A DNA stretch of 18,691 nt from Lactobacillales bacterium. GTDB lineage: Bacteria; Bacillota; Bacilli; Lactobacillales; Vagococcaceae. How positions within the stretch are numbered: position 1 is the stretch's first letter; each line of letters begins with the position of its first letter. The stretch is from the NCBI GenBank assembly GCA_015655485.1, contig JAATEZ010000372.1:1-18691 (forward strand). Direction: 5' to 3'. Below are positions 1 to 7,539 of the stretch, in pieces. Both the position numbers and the translations under genes were made by a program. The notes below the pieces were generated by a model. It worked only from the letters and a program-made list of their open reading frames with translations, had not been told where the DNA came from and ran no database searches.

Positions 1-755
1 ACTGCCCGGTCAAGATACGCCGTGTGGTCAACAAAAATTGCCCCATTACCCGCTCCGACACCCATGGATGGATTTCCTGATTTCAAAGCGGCGTTGACCA
101 TGCCTGGTCCTCCGGTCGCCAAGATGGAAGCCAGCTTAGGGTTCTGGATCAAAGCCGTCGTATTCGAAATCGATGGCACTTCGACCCATTGAATAATATC
201 TTCAGGAGCTCCGGCTGCAACGGCAGCATCAGACAAGATTTTAGCCGCATGAGCAGATGATTTTTGCGCCTGCGGATGAAAAGCAAAGACAATGGCATTT
301 CTAGTTTTTAAAGAAAGAAGAGATTTAAACATGGTTGTGGATGTTGGATTTGTTGTAGGTACGATCCCTGCCAAAACTCCCAGCGGAGCTGCGATTTTGA
401 CCTGGCCTGAAATTTTATCCTCACTAATGATTCCTACTGTTTTATCCTGTTTGATCAAATTGTAAACATTCTCTGTCGCAAAACGGTTCTTGGTATCTTT
501 ATCCTCTACCACACCGCGCTTTGTTTCATCCACTGCTTCATGAGCCAGCAGCAAAGCCGATTCAGATCCGGCCAGCGCTGCAGCCGCAACAATTTTGTCT
601 ACCTGTTCTTGGGTAAACTTCGCATAGATTTCTTCTGCTTTTAAAGCTTTTTCAACCAGCTCATTCGTATACCGGCGAGCTTCGATCATTGGATCCTGTT
701 GATTTTCCTTTGCTATAAGATCTTTTTTAACTTTGGAATGGATAGATTTTTCCAT
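1..755 (-). CDS. adhE: Aldehyde-alcohol dehydrogenase, N-terminal acetaldehyde dehydrogenase part (partial)
   Basis: AdhE converts acetyl-CoA to acetaldehyde and then ethanol with NADH, in the cytoplasm. Only the first 251 codons are present; the frame is open at the left edge. The translation carries motifs seen in AdhE: FTQEQVDKI, GIVPTTNPTST, SLKTRNAI, LATGGPGMV and GVGAGN. These are the NAD-binding half of the acetylating aldehyde dehydrogenase domain. The catalytic Cys would lie about 20 residues past the edge, so it cannot be checked. The ATG at 755 is chosen because AGGAGGT (762-768) sits 6 bases upstream. There is an N-terminal extension of roughly 20 residues compared with E. coli AdhE. 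A stand-alone acetaldehyde dehydrogenase is possible, since the iron-dependent alcohol dehydrogenase half is not in the window, but the match to AdhE is closer. Confidence 0.9.
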   Translation of the reverse strand, partial: MEKSIHSKVKKDLIAKENQQDPMIEARRYTNELVEKALKAEEIYAKFTQEQVDKIVAAAALAGSESALLLAHEAVDETKRGVVEDKDTKNRFATENVYNLIKQDKTVGIISEDKISGQVKIAAPLGVLAGIVPTTNPTSTTMFKSLLSLKTRNAIVFAFHPQAQKSSAHAAKILSDAAVAAGAPEDIIQWVEVPSISNTTALIQNPKLASILATGGPGMVNAALKSGNPSMGVGAGNGAIFVDHTAYLDRA

Positions 756-820
756 GAATCTACCTCCTAATTTAATTTCGTAATTCAAAATATTTATATG
801 AATTTCGTTTATTTAGAACC

Positions 821-834
821 TAAAATCGTTGATA
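821..834. promoter_or_regulatory. cre-like site upstream of adhE
   Basis: TAAAATCGTTGATA agrees with the cre consensus TGWAANCGNTNWCA at 12 of 14 positions. It lies about 65 bases upstream of the adhE start, where CcpA often acts on fermentation genes. AT-rich DNA gives such matches by chance, so this is weak. Confidence 0.25.
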
Positions 835-869
835 GCTCCAAGAAAATACAAAAAAAACAACTGCACCTC

Positions 870-898
870 TTTAAAACCGGTTAGAATTGAAGTGACAA
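870..898 (-). promoter_or_regulatory. Candidate adhE promoter
   Basis: On the minus strand TTGTCA (893-898) is followed after 17 bases by TTTAAA (870-875), about 110 bases before the adhE start. The -10 element is weak. The spacer 756-1016 shows nothing else convincing apart from a cre-like match at 821-834. Confidence 0.3.
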
Positions 899-1016
899 AA
901 CCCAAATCTAACAGAAGAAAAAGGGAAGACAGATGTTCACTTCATTATTAATTTATTTGATTGGAAAAATCAACTACCAAACAAAATTTATTTCATTTTT
1001 ATTTTTCTAACCGGGC

Positions 1017-1473
1017 CTATTCTATGCCAATGTTAAGATACCCAACCCCACTAGCCTCGTCAATCTTGATTATCGGAAGCTTACAGTTGATGAGTTGCCG
1101 TTGATTGAAATACTCAAGCAGTGCGGCTTTAAAGAGTTGCTCCAAACACATTTTGAACAAACTGGCAAAATATTGAAACCGGTGAAACGTCGAAAAAATT
1201 CAGCGAAATTTCCGGATGCTTTGTATTGTCCAAGATGCTAGGCCACAGTGACTATCTCTATCGAAACAACGGCGACCAGGGGAATTATTTAGCTCTAAAA
1301 ACAAGTATGCAAAAGAAATCATTCTCAAATGCCCTCGATGCGAGATGTGTCAGGATCTGATCAAAGAACCTAATGACTTCTTCCTCTATAAATGTAAAAG
1401 CGAAGAATGCCCGCATTATAAGAAACGGCTGAAAAAGCTTTTCAAAAAAGAACGTACGCTGTTAGAGAAATGA
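1017..1473 (+). pseudogene. Decayed transposase N-terminal remnant (zinc-ribbon type)
   Basis: Three consecutive reading frames together give a coherent protein. Frame 1 (1017-1240) encodes NVKIPNPTSLVNLDYRKL and later ALYCPRC, ending in an in-frame TAG. A shifted frame from about 1250 gives DYLYRNNGDQGNYL. A third frame from 1294 to the TGA at 1471-1473 gives KYAKEIILKCPRCEMC and then YKCKSEECPHY. The paired cysteines (CPRC, CPRC, CX4C) suit the zinc-ribbon head of a DDE transposase, and the wording resembles transposases common in Lactobacillales. The whole catalytic domain is missing, and no clear start codon or terminal inverted repeats are visible. It is a dead fragment of an insertion sequence; the exact IS family is not determined. 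Confidence 0.65.
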
Positions 1474-1543
1474 GCCAACCCTTAAAAGTTAGACCAAAAA
1501 TCGAATGTTTGGAGGGCAACTCAAATTCAGGTAACTATAACTT

Positions 1544-2620
1544 TTATGGTTTTAGCACTCCCTTGATTGAGCCGTCTTTCTTATTGGCAAAGACGTCCAA
1601 AGCCTTATTAAAGTCTTTAAACTCCCACACATGGGTGATTATCGGTTCTACATTTATTTTTCCTTGCTCCAGACAATCCATCAAGAATTTCATATGGTGC
1701 TGATCGGTCAGACCTCCTTTGAGCGTGATATTTTTCATGCAGATATCATGCAAATTTATCGGGAAATCGCCTGCGTTGGCCATACCAACCTGCGAAATAG
1801 TCCCCGCCGTCTTGAGTATCTTGATTTCATTAGCCGTCGCATCCTTTTGTCCGCAACAATCGATACAGCTGTCAACGTACCCGGCAAACGGGCTTCCTTC
1901 TGGGTAAATCGGGTCGCCGCCGGTGATTTCCCTCACTCTGGCAACTACATCTTCGCTGTCGATATCGATAACATCGGTGGCACCACATTTCAAGGCGGCG
2001 TCCAGACGTTCCTTACGTCGGCCGATACCGATGATCTTCGCAGGATTTTTCATTTTCGCAAGTCCAATGGCACACAGACCGACAGGGCCGAGTCCAAATA
2101 TGGCAACTGCCTGTCCCGGCTTAATATCCGCCTGCAGGACACCGCAATAACCGGTCCCGAGCATATCACTGCAGAGCACCGCATGTTCATCAGGTATGCT
2201 GTCAGGGATCAGTATGCAGGACGTTTCGGCAAGAGGTACACGCACATAAACGGCAAGGGCACCCTCCTGATCTCCCCAAAGCTTGTCACTCCCGAAAAGT
2301 GCGCCGTTGAGGCAATGGCCGGTCAGACCCTTTTTGCACATTTCACAGGTATTATCGTAGGTTGCCGAAGCAACGGCGACGCGATCGCCAACTTTAACAT
2401 TTTTGACAGCACTGCCAGTTTCTTCGATAATACCAACAAATTCATGTCCGCAAGTAAAAGGTTCACTGCTAGGCATCTAGCCTTCCGCATAATGAACCTC
2501 GATCGTGCAGATAGCGGTAGCGGTCACTCGCAGCAGAACATCAGTATCCTCTTTGATAACTGGTTTAGAAACATCCTTTAATTTGAAATCATGTAATCCG
2601 GAAAGAACTCCTGCTAACAT
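1544..2620 (-). pseudogene. Zinc-dependent secondary alcohol dehydrogenase family, interrupted by TAG at codon 48
   Basis: This is a medium-chain zinc dehydrogenase that would oxidise or reduce an alcohol/ketone pair with NAD(P). The natural start is the ATG at 2620, with GAAGGAG (2630-2636) 9 bases upstream. Codons 1-47 carry the catalytic-zinc Cys38 (AICTIEVH). Codon 48 is TAG (2477-2479), and the frame continues for 310 more codons with GHEFVG (His59, Glu60), three structural-zinc cysteines (TCEMC and GHC; a fourth is absent) and the Rossmann motif GLGPVG at about 176-181. Total length would be about 358 residues, normal for the family. Cys38/His59 and an Asp near 152 parallel clostridial secondary alcohol dehydrogenases. 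An ATG directly after the TAG, with GGAAGG just before it, could restart translation, but that product lacks the catalytic Cys. Sequencing error is the main alternative. Confidence 0.8.
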
Positions 2621-2625
2621 TATTT

Positions 2626-2682
2626 TCAACTCCTTCTTTTTGTTTCTTCAAGTTCTTGACAATTAGTATATAAGTCAGACAT
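2626..2682 (-). CDS. Possible 18-residue leader ORF between the MFS and dehydrogenase genes
   Basis: An ATG at 2682 follows GAGG by 7 bases and opens an 18-codon frame (MSDLYTNCQELEETKRRS) ending in TGA at 2626-2628. Its last codons contain the ribosome binding site of the downstream dehydrogenase, so translation of one could couple to the other. No family is recognised. It may be chance, since a short frame with a ribosome binding site is common in AT-rich spacers. Confidence 0.3.
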   Translation of the reverse strand: MSDLYTNCQELEETKRRS

Positions 2683-2731
2683 TATAATTCCTCACTTTTG
2701 TTTTAATATTTAGGCGTGCCGCTTGATTTGT

Positions 2732-3976
2732 TCATGCCTTGTCAGACAATCCAACTTGCTTTTTCCGCTTCGGAAGTATCACTATGAAACCGAAGATTGC
2801 GCCAATAATCAGAACCGGGGTAACGCAGGCGCTGGCGAATGCCCAGTTGCTGCCGTCAGCAATCCTGCCAATAATCGGTGCGCCGATAAACATCCCAAAA
2901 TTCTGACCCATAGTGAGCATTCCCATGCCGTAACTGGCTTCTCCCGGTCGGCTCATAATTTCAGGAACAGTTGCAAACAAGGAAGCGGGAATACTAGCCG
3001 CAAAAAATCCGGAAACAAACATCCACCCATAAATCAGGAAGACATGAGTAAGACGGAATGGGAAGATAAAGAGAACTGCCAGAGCGATCATAGTCCAACT
3101 GAACATCAATTTGCGGTTACTGAGACGATCAAGAATAAAGCCGGCAACCAATCCCCACCCCACACCGAAGACATTCTGGATTGACAGAACCTGGGCAGCT
3201 CCAGACGCGGACAAGATACCGGCAGCCGGCATTACAGTTGGATAGTAAGTCGGCAAAATATTGGCGCTGACTCCAAAGCATAAAGCAACAATCATGGCAA
3301 ACCAGATATTTCGATGAGAAAGTGCTTTGCCAAGTGTGACCTTCTCCTGAATAGCAGGTTGTGCCTCTTTATCCTCAGTCTCCGCCAGACTCTCGCCGGC
3401 TTTCGGCATACGCATGAAAATAAGGCAGAGAATCAGGGCAACCGCGGCATAGATTGTTGAGAACCACATGGCACTCTTGTATGTGCCATGAGCAACCAAT
3501 ATAGGAACGATTGAGAAAGCAAGAATAGAACCAATCGTCATCCAATTATTCCAGATACCAATGGCAATACCCCGACGTTCAGCAGGAAACCACATGCTAA
3601 GGCCGGCCGGTACTGCGACAGAAATCAGACCCATACCGGCTCCTTCGATGAACCGGCTCACCAGAAGCGCAGCGCCAGTCGCTGCAAACGTCCCCATCAG
3701 AGAACCAACGACCAGGAAGGCCATGGAAACAACGCAGGTCCACTTCAGACCCAGTTTCTGAAAAATCGAACTGGCAGGCAGTGCCAGAATAAACCCGGTG
3801 AGCGAAAAAATGGAAACCATCAATCCGGCAATGGTCAGACTCAGATTATATTTCTCAATGAGCGTTGGTAAGATTGTTGAAACCTTGAACATGCATAAAG
3901 GGGCGGCAACGCTGGCAATAAAGCCAACGATCAGGATCACCCAAGCATAAGGCCGAACTTTATTTTCATTTTTCAT
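2732..3976 (-). CDS. MFS transporter, 12 membrane segments
   Basis: This is a 414-residue membrane protein of the major facilitator superfamily. Hydrophobic stretches run throughout, with a polar central loop (around GESLAETEDKEAQ) separating two six-helix halves. RFIEGAGMG followed by MWFPAERRGIAIG matches the helix 4-5 region of organic-anion MFS permeases. The ATG at 3976 is preferred over a TTG three codons upstream because AAAGGTAG lies 9 bases before the ATG, whereas the TTG abuts it. It starts 58 bases after the stop of the decarboxylase-family gene on the same strand, suggesting cotranscription. The substrate is probably the carboxylate or related compound handled by the neighbouring enzymes; that is inference from context. 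Confidence 0.88.
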   Translation of the reverse strand: MKNENKVRPYAWVILIVGFIASVAAPLCMFKVSTILPTLIEKYNLSLTIAGLMVSIFSLTGFILALPASSIFQKLGLKWTCVVSMAFLVVGSLMGTFAATGAALLVSRFIEGAGMGLISVAVPAGLSMWFPAERRGIAIGIWNNWMTIGSILAFSIVPILVAHGTYKSAMWFSTIYAAVALILCLIFMRMPKAGESLAETEDKEAQPAIQEKVTLGKALSHRNIWFAMIVALCFGVSANILPTYYPTVMPAAGILSASGAAQVLSIQNVFGVGWGLVAGFILDRLSNRKLMFSWTMIALAVLFIFPFRLTHVFLIYGWMFVSGFFAASIPASLFATVPEIMSRPGEASYGMGMLTMGQNFGMFIGAPIIGRIADGSNWAFASACVTPVLIIGAIFGFIVILPKRKKQVGLSDKA

Positions 3977-4034
3977 AAATATCAACTACCTTTTTTAATT
4001 CAATTCACAGCAGTATCATGCAGGGATCAGGGGC

Positions 4035-4889
4035 TTAGAACTTTCTCTCAGTATATGCGCTTATATAACCGCAGTCATAGTGGGAGGTCATCATGTAAGG
4101 TTCAAGTTCTTGGGCATTGAGCTTTTCAAGAACTTTGCAGGAGCTTCCAAGATTTTCAAACTTGCAATATCCGCCGCCAATGGCTCTAACGACTTCAACC
4201 TCGCCCCAAGGAGCGTTTTCCGTAGATTGCAGAGTGATCTTGATATTCGCAGGAATCCACTGAGAATAAGTGGTATCGCCCTCGTTGGAGATCAATCTGG
4301 CATTTTCGAAGCCAACACGGCCATTTTCATCCTCTTCAAGATCCCATTTGATAAAATACATAGTGCCTATATTCTTTTTGCAGGCATCATTAGGAGCAAA
4401 AAGCACAGCAGCTTCAGGCGTGTTATATTCACCGAGCGTTGCCTCAATATCAAAAAAACGCACACCATCCTTTTCGCAATAGCCGTGGAAATAGTTGTTT
4501 AAGCGGCTGACCGAGATATCTTCACAGATTTTCTTCGGAAATCCGGCCATCTCGCGACCGACAAAAGTGCCGCCGAGTGCGCCGGGACCATACAGAAAAT
4601 GAGACATGAAGTAAATCCCGGGCACACCTTTATAAATAACAGGAATCTGAAGAGCCGTCTCGTTGTATCCAAGACCAAAATTGTTGTTTGGCATCGTAAT
4701 AATGTATGCGTTTACAATTGTCCCGGCAACCTTGAAACAAGGAGGAGTGATCTTCTCAAGAATTTCTTTTTTTGTTTCCCAGCAAACAACGATTCCTTCC
4801 TCATCACGCATCTGACAGCCAATGGAAAATAGAGACCCAGGTTTTTTTCTGATTTCTTCATACGGTGTAAAAAAACTTAAATGGCTCAT
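4035..4889 (-). CDS. Acetoacetate decarboxylase family protein
   Basis: The 284-residue soluble protein carries the Schiff-base lysine motif of acetoacetate decarboxylase, GREMAGFPKK (Lys119-Lys120), and a Glu in GYNETAL (Glu77) where the family has its active-site glutamate. True acetoacetate decarboxylase turns acetoacetate into acetone and CO2. Many family members act on other keto acids, or perform aldol or hydration chemistry, so the substrate is open. Start ATG 4889 has GAAGGGAAG (4898-4906) upstream. At 284 residues it is longer than the clostridial enzyme (about 244). It lies between the flavoprotein gene and the MFS gene, all on the same strand, with a secondary-alcohol-dehydrogenase-like gene further on. 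Confidence 0.85.
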   Translation of the reverse strand: MSHLSFFTPYEEIRKKPGSLFSIGCQMRDEEGIVVCWETKKEILEKITPPCFKVAGTIVNAYIITMPNNNFGLGYNETALQIPVIYKGVPGIYFMSHFLYGPGALGGTFVGREMAGFPKKICEDISVSRLNNYFHGYCEKDGVRFFDIEATLGEYNTPEAAVLFAPNDACKKNIGTMYFIKWDLEEDENGRVGFENARLISNEGDTTYSQWIPANIKITLQSTENAPWGEVEVVRAIGGGYCKFENLGSSCKVLEKLNAQELEPYMMTSHYDCGYISAYTERKF

Positions 4890-4942
4890 TTTTTTTGCTT
4901 CCCTTCTATATTTTTAGATATTTAGACATTTTCAGATTTTGA

Positions 4943-5101
4943 ACTGACCAGAATTTTTACCAGACTCCAGACTGGATGAAGGCAGAGCGGAATAGTCCCC
5001 ATGTTGCTCCGCGCATTGTGGATATCGACAAAGAGCCAGAAATTAGCGGCTATCCATCAACTCCTCCAAAACAAAAGGATTTGGACTGGATCCAGCGCTA
5101 A
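4943..5101 (+). pseudogene. C-terminal fragment of an unidentified protein
   Basis: The frame is open from a TGA at 4940-4942 to TAA at 5099-5101, followed at once by TGA. The 52-codon translation has no start codon or ribosome binding site but is strikingly protein-like, with balanced composition: NFYQTPDWMKAERNSPH, then PRIVDIDKEPEISGYPS, ending DLDWIQR. A GC-rich hairpin follows at 5131-5150. It runs opposite to the surrounding genes. The best reading is the surviving tail of a deleted gene. The family was not recognised. Confidence 0.45.
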
Positions 5102-5130
5102 TGACGATCGCATTCGTGAGAGAACATTGT

Positions 5131-5150
5131 CAAAGCCGCCGCCGGCTTTG
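5131..5150. terminator. GC-rich hairpin after the gene fragment
   Basis: CAAAGCCG and CGGCTTTG form a perfect 8-bp stem around a CCGC loop, 30 bases after the fragment's stop codon. There is no immediate T-run on either side, so it is at best a weak terminator. The rest of 5105-5311 shows nothing coding that I can support. Confidence 0.4.
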
Positions 5151-5311
5151 GCCGTTGCAGTGCTTTCTTTAGTATTCCTTCACTGAATTCTTGATTTAAG
5201 GTTTGATAATTTGATTTATTAATTTGAAGTGTGGCTGAAAAAATTCAGGTTCCTCTATTTAACGCGAAATCTGATTTAAAACTAGATTTGATTAAAAAGT
5301 GTCCCGTGTTC

Positions 5312-6298
5312 TTAAAATTCCTCCCCTCCTACCATGTCCTCAATAATCGCCTTGCAGGTTCGGATTTCTTTGATTAAACTAATGGCACTGTTTACACTAT
5401 TAATACCATTATCAAGATCCCCATCCAACTGAGCAATTTTTGGCCCCTGTGTTCCCTTCATCAATTTGGCGATTTCAAGAACAGACACACCTTGTTCAGA
5501 TTTTTCATATAAATCCAAGCCAAGTTTATGCGGTGTGGCACGCCAGTAACTAGGCAGCGCCTTATACAGAAGCAAATCAGTAGACTCGGTGTTTATGATA
5601 TCTTGTTTGCAAATATCAGCGGTCACACATTCTTCTGCTACCATGAATGCAGTACCTATATAAGCTCCCTCGGCACCAAGAACCAAAGCAGCCTTAAATC
5701 CCCGATCATCTACTATGCCGCCGGCTGCGACAACTGGAATACTTACACTATCTGCAATGATCGGCACAATACTGAAAGTCCCAATGGATTGGCTTGGCAT
5801 GCCGCCGCCTTCATCAAAACCGGTCGCCACAATGATATCTGCACCTGCTGCCTCCGCTTGTTCCGCACTTTCAATTGTAGGGTCCAGCGCCCGATAAATA
5901 ACTGTCAAACCAAGCGCCTTTAAATGTTTGATCACTGTCTCATTCATATCGCCGACAGCAACAATATTAGGAACCTTTTCTTCAATTATGACTTTAAGAA
6001 TGGCATCAGAATATATACTGGACAATTCATTAGCACCCTCATTCTCAATACCGGGTATCATATAATTGACAGCAAATGGTTTATCCGTTAATGTACGTGT
6101 TTTGCGGATTTGAGTGCGCATCCGCTCACCGGTCTCTATCGGATCGGTAGTAACTGTTGTCTGTCCGGCATTGGGACCTAACACGCCCATCCCACCTGCA
6201 TTTGATACAGCAGCCACTAATTCAGCAGATGTAATCCATGCCATTGGTGCCTGAATAATCGGGTATTTAATATTTAAAATTTCAGTAACTTTGTTCAT
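5312..6298 (-). CDS. Nitronate monooxygenase family (NPD/FabK-like) FMN protein
   Basis: This 328-residue TIM-barrel flavoprotein resembles nitronate monooxygenase and enoyl-ACP reductase II (FabK). PIIQAPM (13-19) and SNAGGMG (32-38) form the N-terminal FMN region. ATGFDEGGG (158-166), PVVAAGGI (188-195) and GAEGAYIGTAF (208-218) form the phosphate-binding part. The classical EAGGH motif, whose His is catalytic, reads DEGGGMP here, so the base is missing at that place and the reaction may differ. ATG 6298 has AGGAGGT (6304-6310) 5 bases upstream. It lies between the ABM-fold gene and the decarboxylase-family gene. Oxidation of a nitronate is the family role; a different flavin reaction on an enone or quinone is possible. 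FabK itself is less likely, given the motif change and the catabolic neighbours. Confidence 0.85.
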   Translation of the reverse strand: MNKVTEILNIKYPIIQAPMAWITSAELVAAVSNAGGMGVLGPNAGQTTVTTDPIETGERMRTQIRKTRTLTDKPFAVNYMIPGIENEGANELSSIYSDAILKVIIEEKVPNIVAVGDMNETVIKHLKALGLTVIYRALDPTIESAEQAEAAGADIIVATGFDEGGGMPSQSIGTFSIVPIIADSVSIPVVAAGGIVDDRGFKAALVLGAEGAYIGTAFMVAEECVTADICKQDIINTESTDLLLYKALPSYWRATPHKLGLDLYEKSEQGVSVLEIAKLMKGTQGPKIAQLDGDLDNGINSVNSAISLIKEIRTCKAIIEDMVGGEEF

Positions 6299-6513
6299 TG
6301 TATACCTCCTAAAATTAATATAGTTATTGATTTCCAGTTCTCTTTCAGATATTTAATTCATTCGGTTCCCGGCTGTTCCACTCCAGACGGGGACTTGCAG
6401 GTAAATCGCAAAAACGTACGGCAGTGCAGCCTAACATTTCTAAACTATTTCCGCAGCTGCAAAATTTATTCTTTAACCTTACAGTCAAGAAACTGCGGCA
6501 GCTTCGTTTTTCC

Positions 6514-6804
6514 TTAAGCAAGCTTTTGATAAAGATTCATTTCACCGGGCCGCTCCACACAGTCGTCGAACCTGGGAACAATTTCTTTAAAATGCTGAGC
6601 CGCTGTATGCCGATCGAGTGCCGCTTGATCTTCCCAAGCCTCAATCATGGTCAACAACTGTGGATTCGATAAATCCTGAAGCAATTCATATTCGACACAG
6701 CCGACATCATTCTGAACGGTTTCCAGCACAAGTTTCTTTGCTAAACCGATAAATTGTTCTATTTTGTCCGCTTTTATAAAGTTTTTAGCAACGATCTTAA
6801 TCAT
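6514..6804 (-). CDS. ABM-domain monooxygenase-like protein (antibiotic biosynthesis monooxygenase family)
   Basis: The 96-residue protein has the ferredoxin-like ABM fold pattern: MIKIVAKNFIK strand, a helix (KIEQFIGLAKKLV), then GCVEYELLQD, LTMIEAWEDQAALDRH and AAQHFKEIVP. Members include quinol monooxygenases (YgiN type) and small enzymes of aromatic breakdown. Start ATG 6804 is favoured because AAGGGGA lies 8 bases before it and the domain begins right there. An in-frame ATG at 6834 would add ten non-conserved residues and overlap the preceding ORF. It precedes the flavoprotein gene by 215 bases, a spacer with no other convincing gene. Small size fits the family (about 95-105). Confidence 0.82.
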   Translation of the reverse strand: MIKIVAKNFIKADKIEQFIGLAKKLVLETVQNDVGCVEYELLQDLSNPQLLTMIEAWEDQAALDRHTAAQHFKEIVPRFDDCVERPGEMNLYQKLA

Positions 6805-6824
6805 GTGAATTTCCCCTTTTTCAT

Positions 6825-7085
6825 TTACGGCCATTTCTCAGACTCGGTCTTTAATAACTGATAAAAGTCAACAAATTCAGTTCCTATCCATCCGGATAGA
6901 CTGATTAAATTAGGAATAAACAGTTTGTTGCCTGCCGACAGGCCACACAATTTAAGTGACTGTTTGCAAATATACCATTGACCGCAAACGTTGATGATCC
7001 TTTTTCTCCAAAACTGAAAATTGTTGTTTAGATTTACAGCTGTTTCTGCGGCTACCCCAATCTTTCTTGGGGATAACCCACTCAT
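6825..7085 (-). CDS. Hypothetical 86-residue ORF, possibly a degraded gene
   Basis: ATG 7085 overlaps the stop of the ORF before it (ATGA). The N-terminal third is unremarkable. The C-terminal half looks like real protein: INVCGQWYICKQSLKLCG, then FIPNLISLSGWIGTEFVDF. The CGQ turn followed by a Leu-Ile-Pro region faintly recalls DsrE-like small sulfur-relay proteins, but I cannot confirm this. No good ribosome binding site precedes the ATG. It may be the tail of a frameshifted gene that began at 7258. It ends 20 bases before the ABM gene start. Confidence 0.35.
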   Translation of the reverse strand: MSGLSPRKIGVAAETAVNLNNNFQFWRKRIINVCGQWYICKQSLKLCGLSAGNKLFIPNLISLSGWIGTEFVDFYQLLKTESEKWP

Positions 7086-7258
7086 CCGCAGAAGATATTT
7101 TTATCAGCCTGTCTAAACCGCCTCATCATGTACATTTTGGCTACCAATACGAAATCGGTAAAATACCTGCTCGCGCTTCCATGTCCACTGTTCTTTTTTA
7201 AGCCGGTATCATAAAAAATCTCTGACTTTTTTGCAGCGGCCAATCTATGCGCGTTCAT
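7082..7258 (-). CDS. Hypothetical 58-residue first ORF of the minus-strand block
   Basis: A very strong ribosome binding site (GAAGGAGGGA, 7271-7280) precedes ATG 7258 by 12 bases. The frame starts MNAHRLAAAKKSEIFYDTGL and ends with TGA at 7082-7084, overlapping the next ATG. After about residue 22 the composition turns basic and unconvincing. The strong ribosome binding site suggests a real gene start here, with a frameshift later. Family unknown. Confidence 0.35.
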   Translation of the reverse strand: MNAHRLAAAKKSEIFYDTGLKKNSGHGSASRYFTDFVLVAKMYMMRRFRQADKNIFCG

Positions 7259-7539
7259 AACTGCCGTTTGTCCCTCCTTCTATCTGCACATTTTAGATAT
7301 AAACCGTTTTCATTTTCAAATTTCACCAAAACAATGACCTTATCTCAAAGATTAAAACTTCTTTTTAAAATTGCAAGAGGATTTATATTGGCATAATTGA
7401 ACATTTAGTAAGTAAAAAAAGCCTTTAAATTCAGTAATTTCTTGGATTTTCCATTATTTTTTTGGCAATTTCGTGATATAAAAATGATAAATTACAGCCT
7501 TTTTTCATGTTATTCTTTACAGAAAAAGAGGGAACATTT
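7259..7539. promoter_or_regulatory. Divergent control region between the minus-strand block and the AraC gene
   Basis: This spacer separates the minus-strand start at 7258 from the plus-strand start at 7540 and is strongly AT-rich. On the plus strand TTGGCA (7462-7467) and TGATAA (7485-7490), 17 bases apart, are a plausible regulator promoter. On the minus strand TGAAAACGGTTTAT (7299-7312) matches the cre consensus at 12 of 14 positions, about 40 bases before the first start codon. AraC operators are expected here, but no clear repeat pair was seen. Confidence 0.4.

Noticed and set aside
1631..2581. A 316-codon open frame on the plus strand
   Set aside because: It is antisense to the zinc dehydrogenase, whose conserved motifs are on the minus strand. 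Its translation resembles no family and it has no ribosome binding site.
2723..3184. A 153-codon plus-strand frame
   Set aside because: It is a shadow of the MFS transporter gene, whose membrane segments and motifs are on the other strand.
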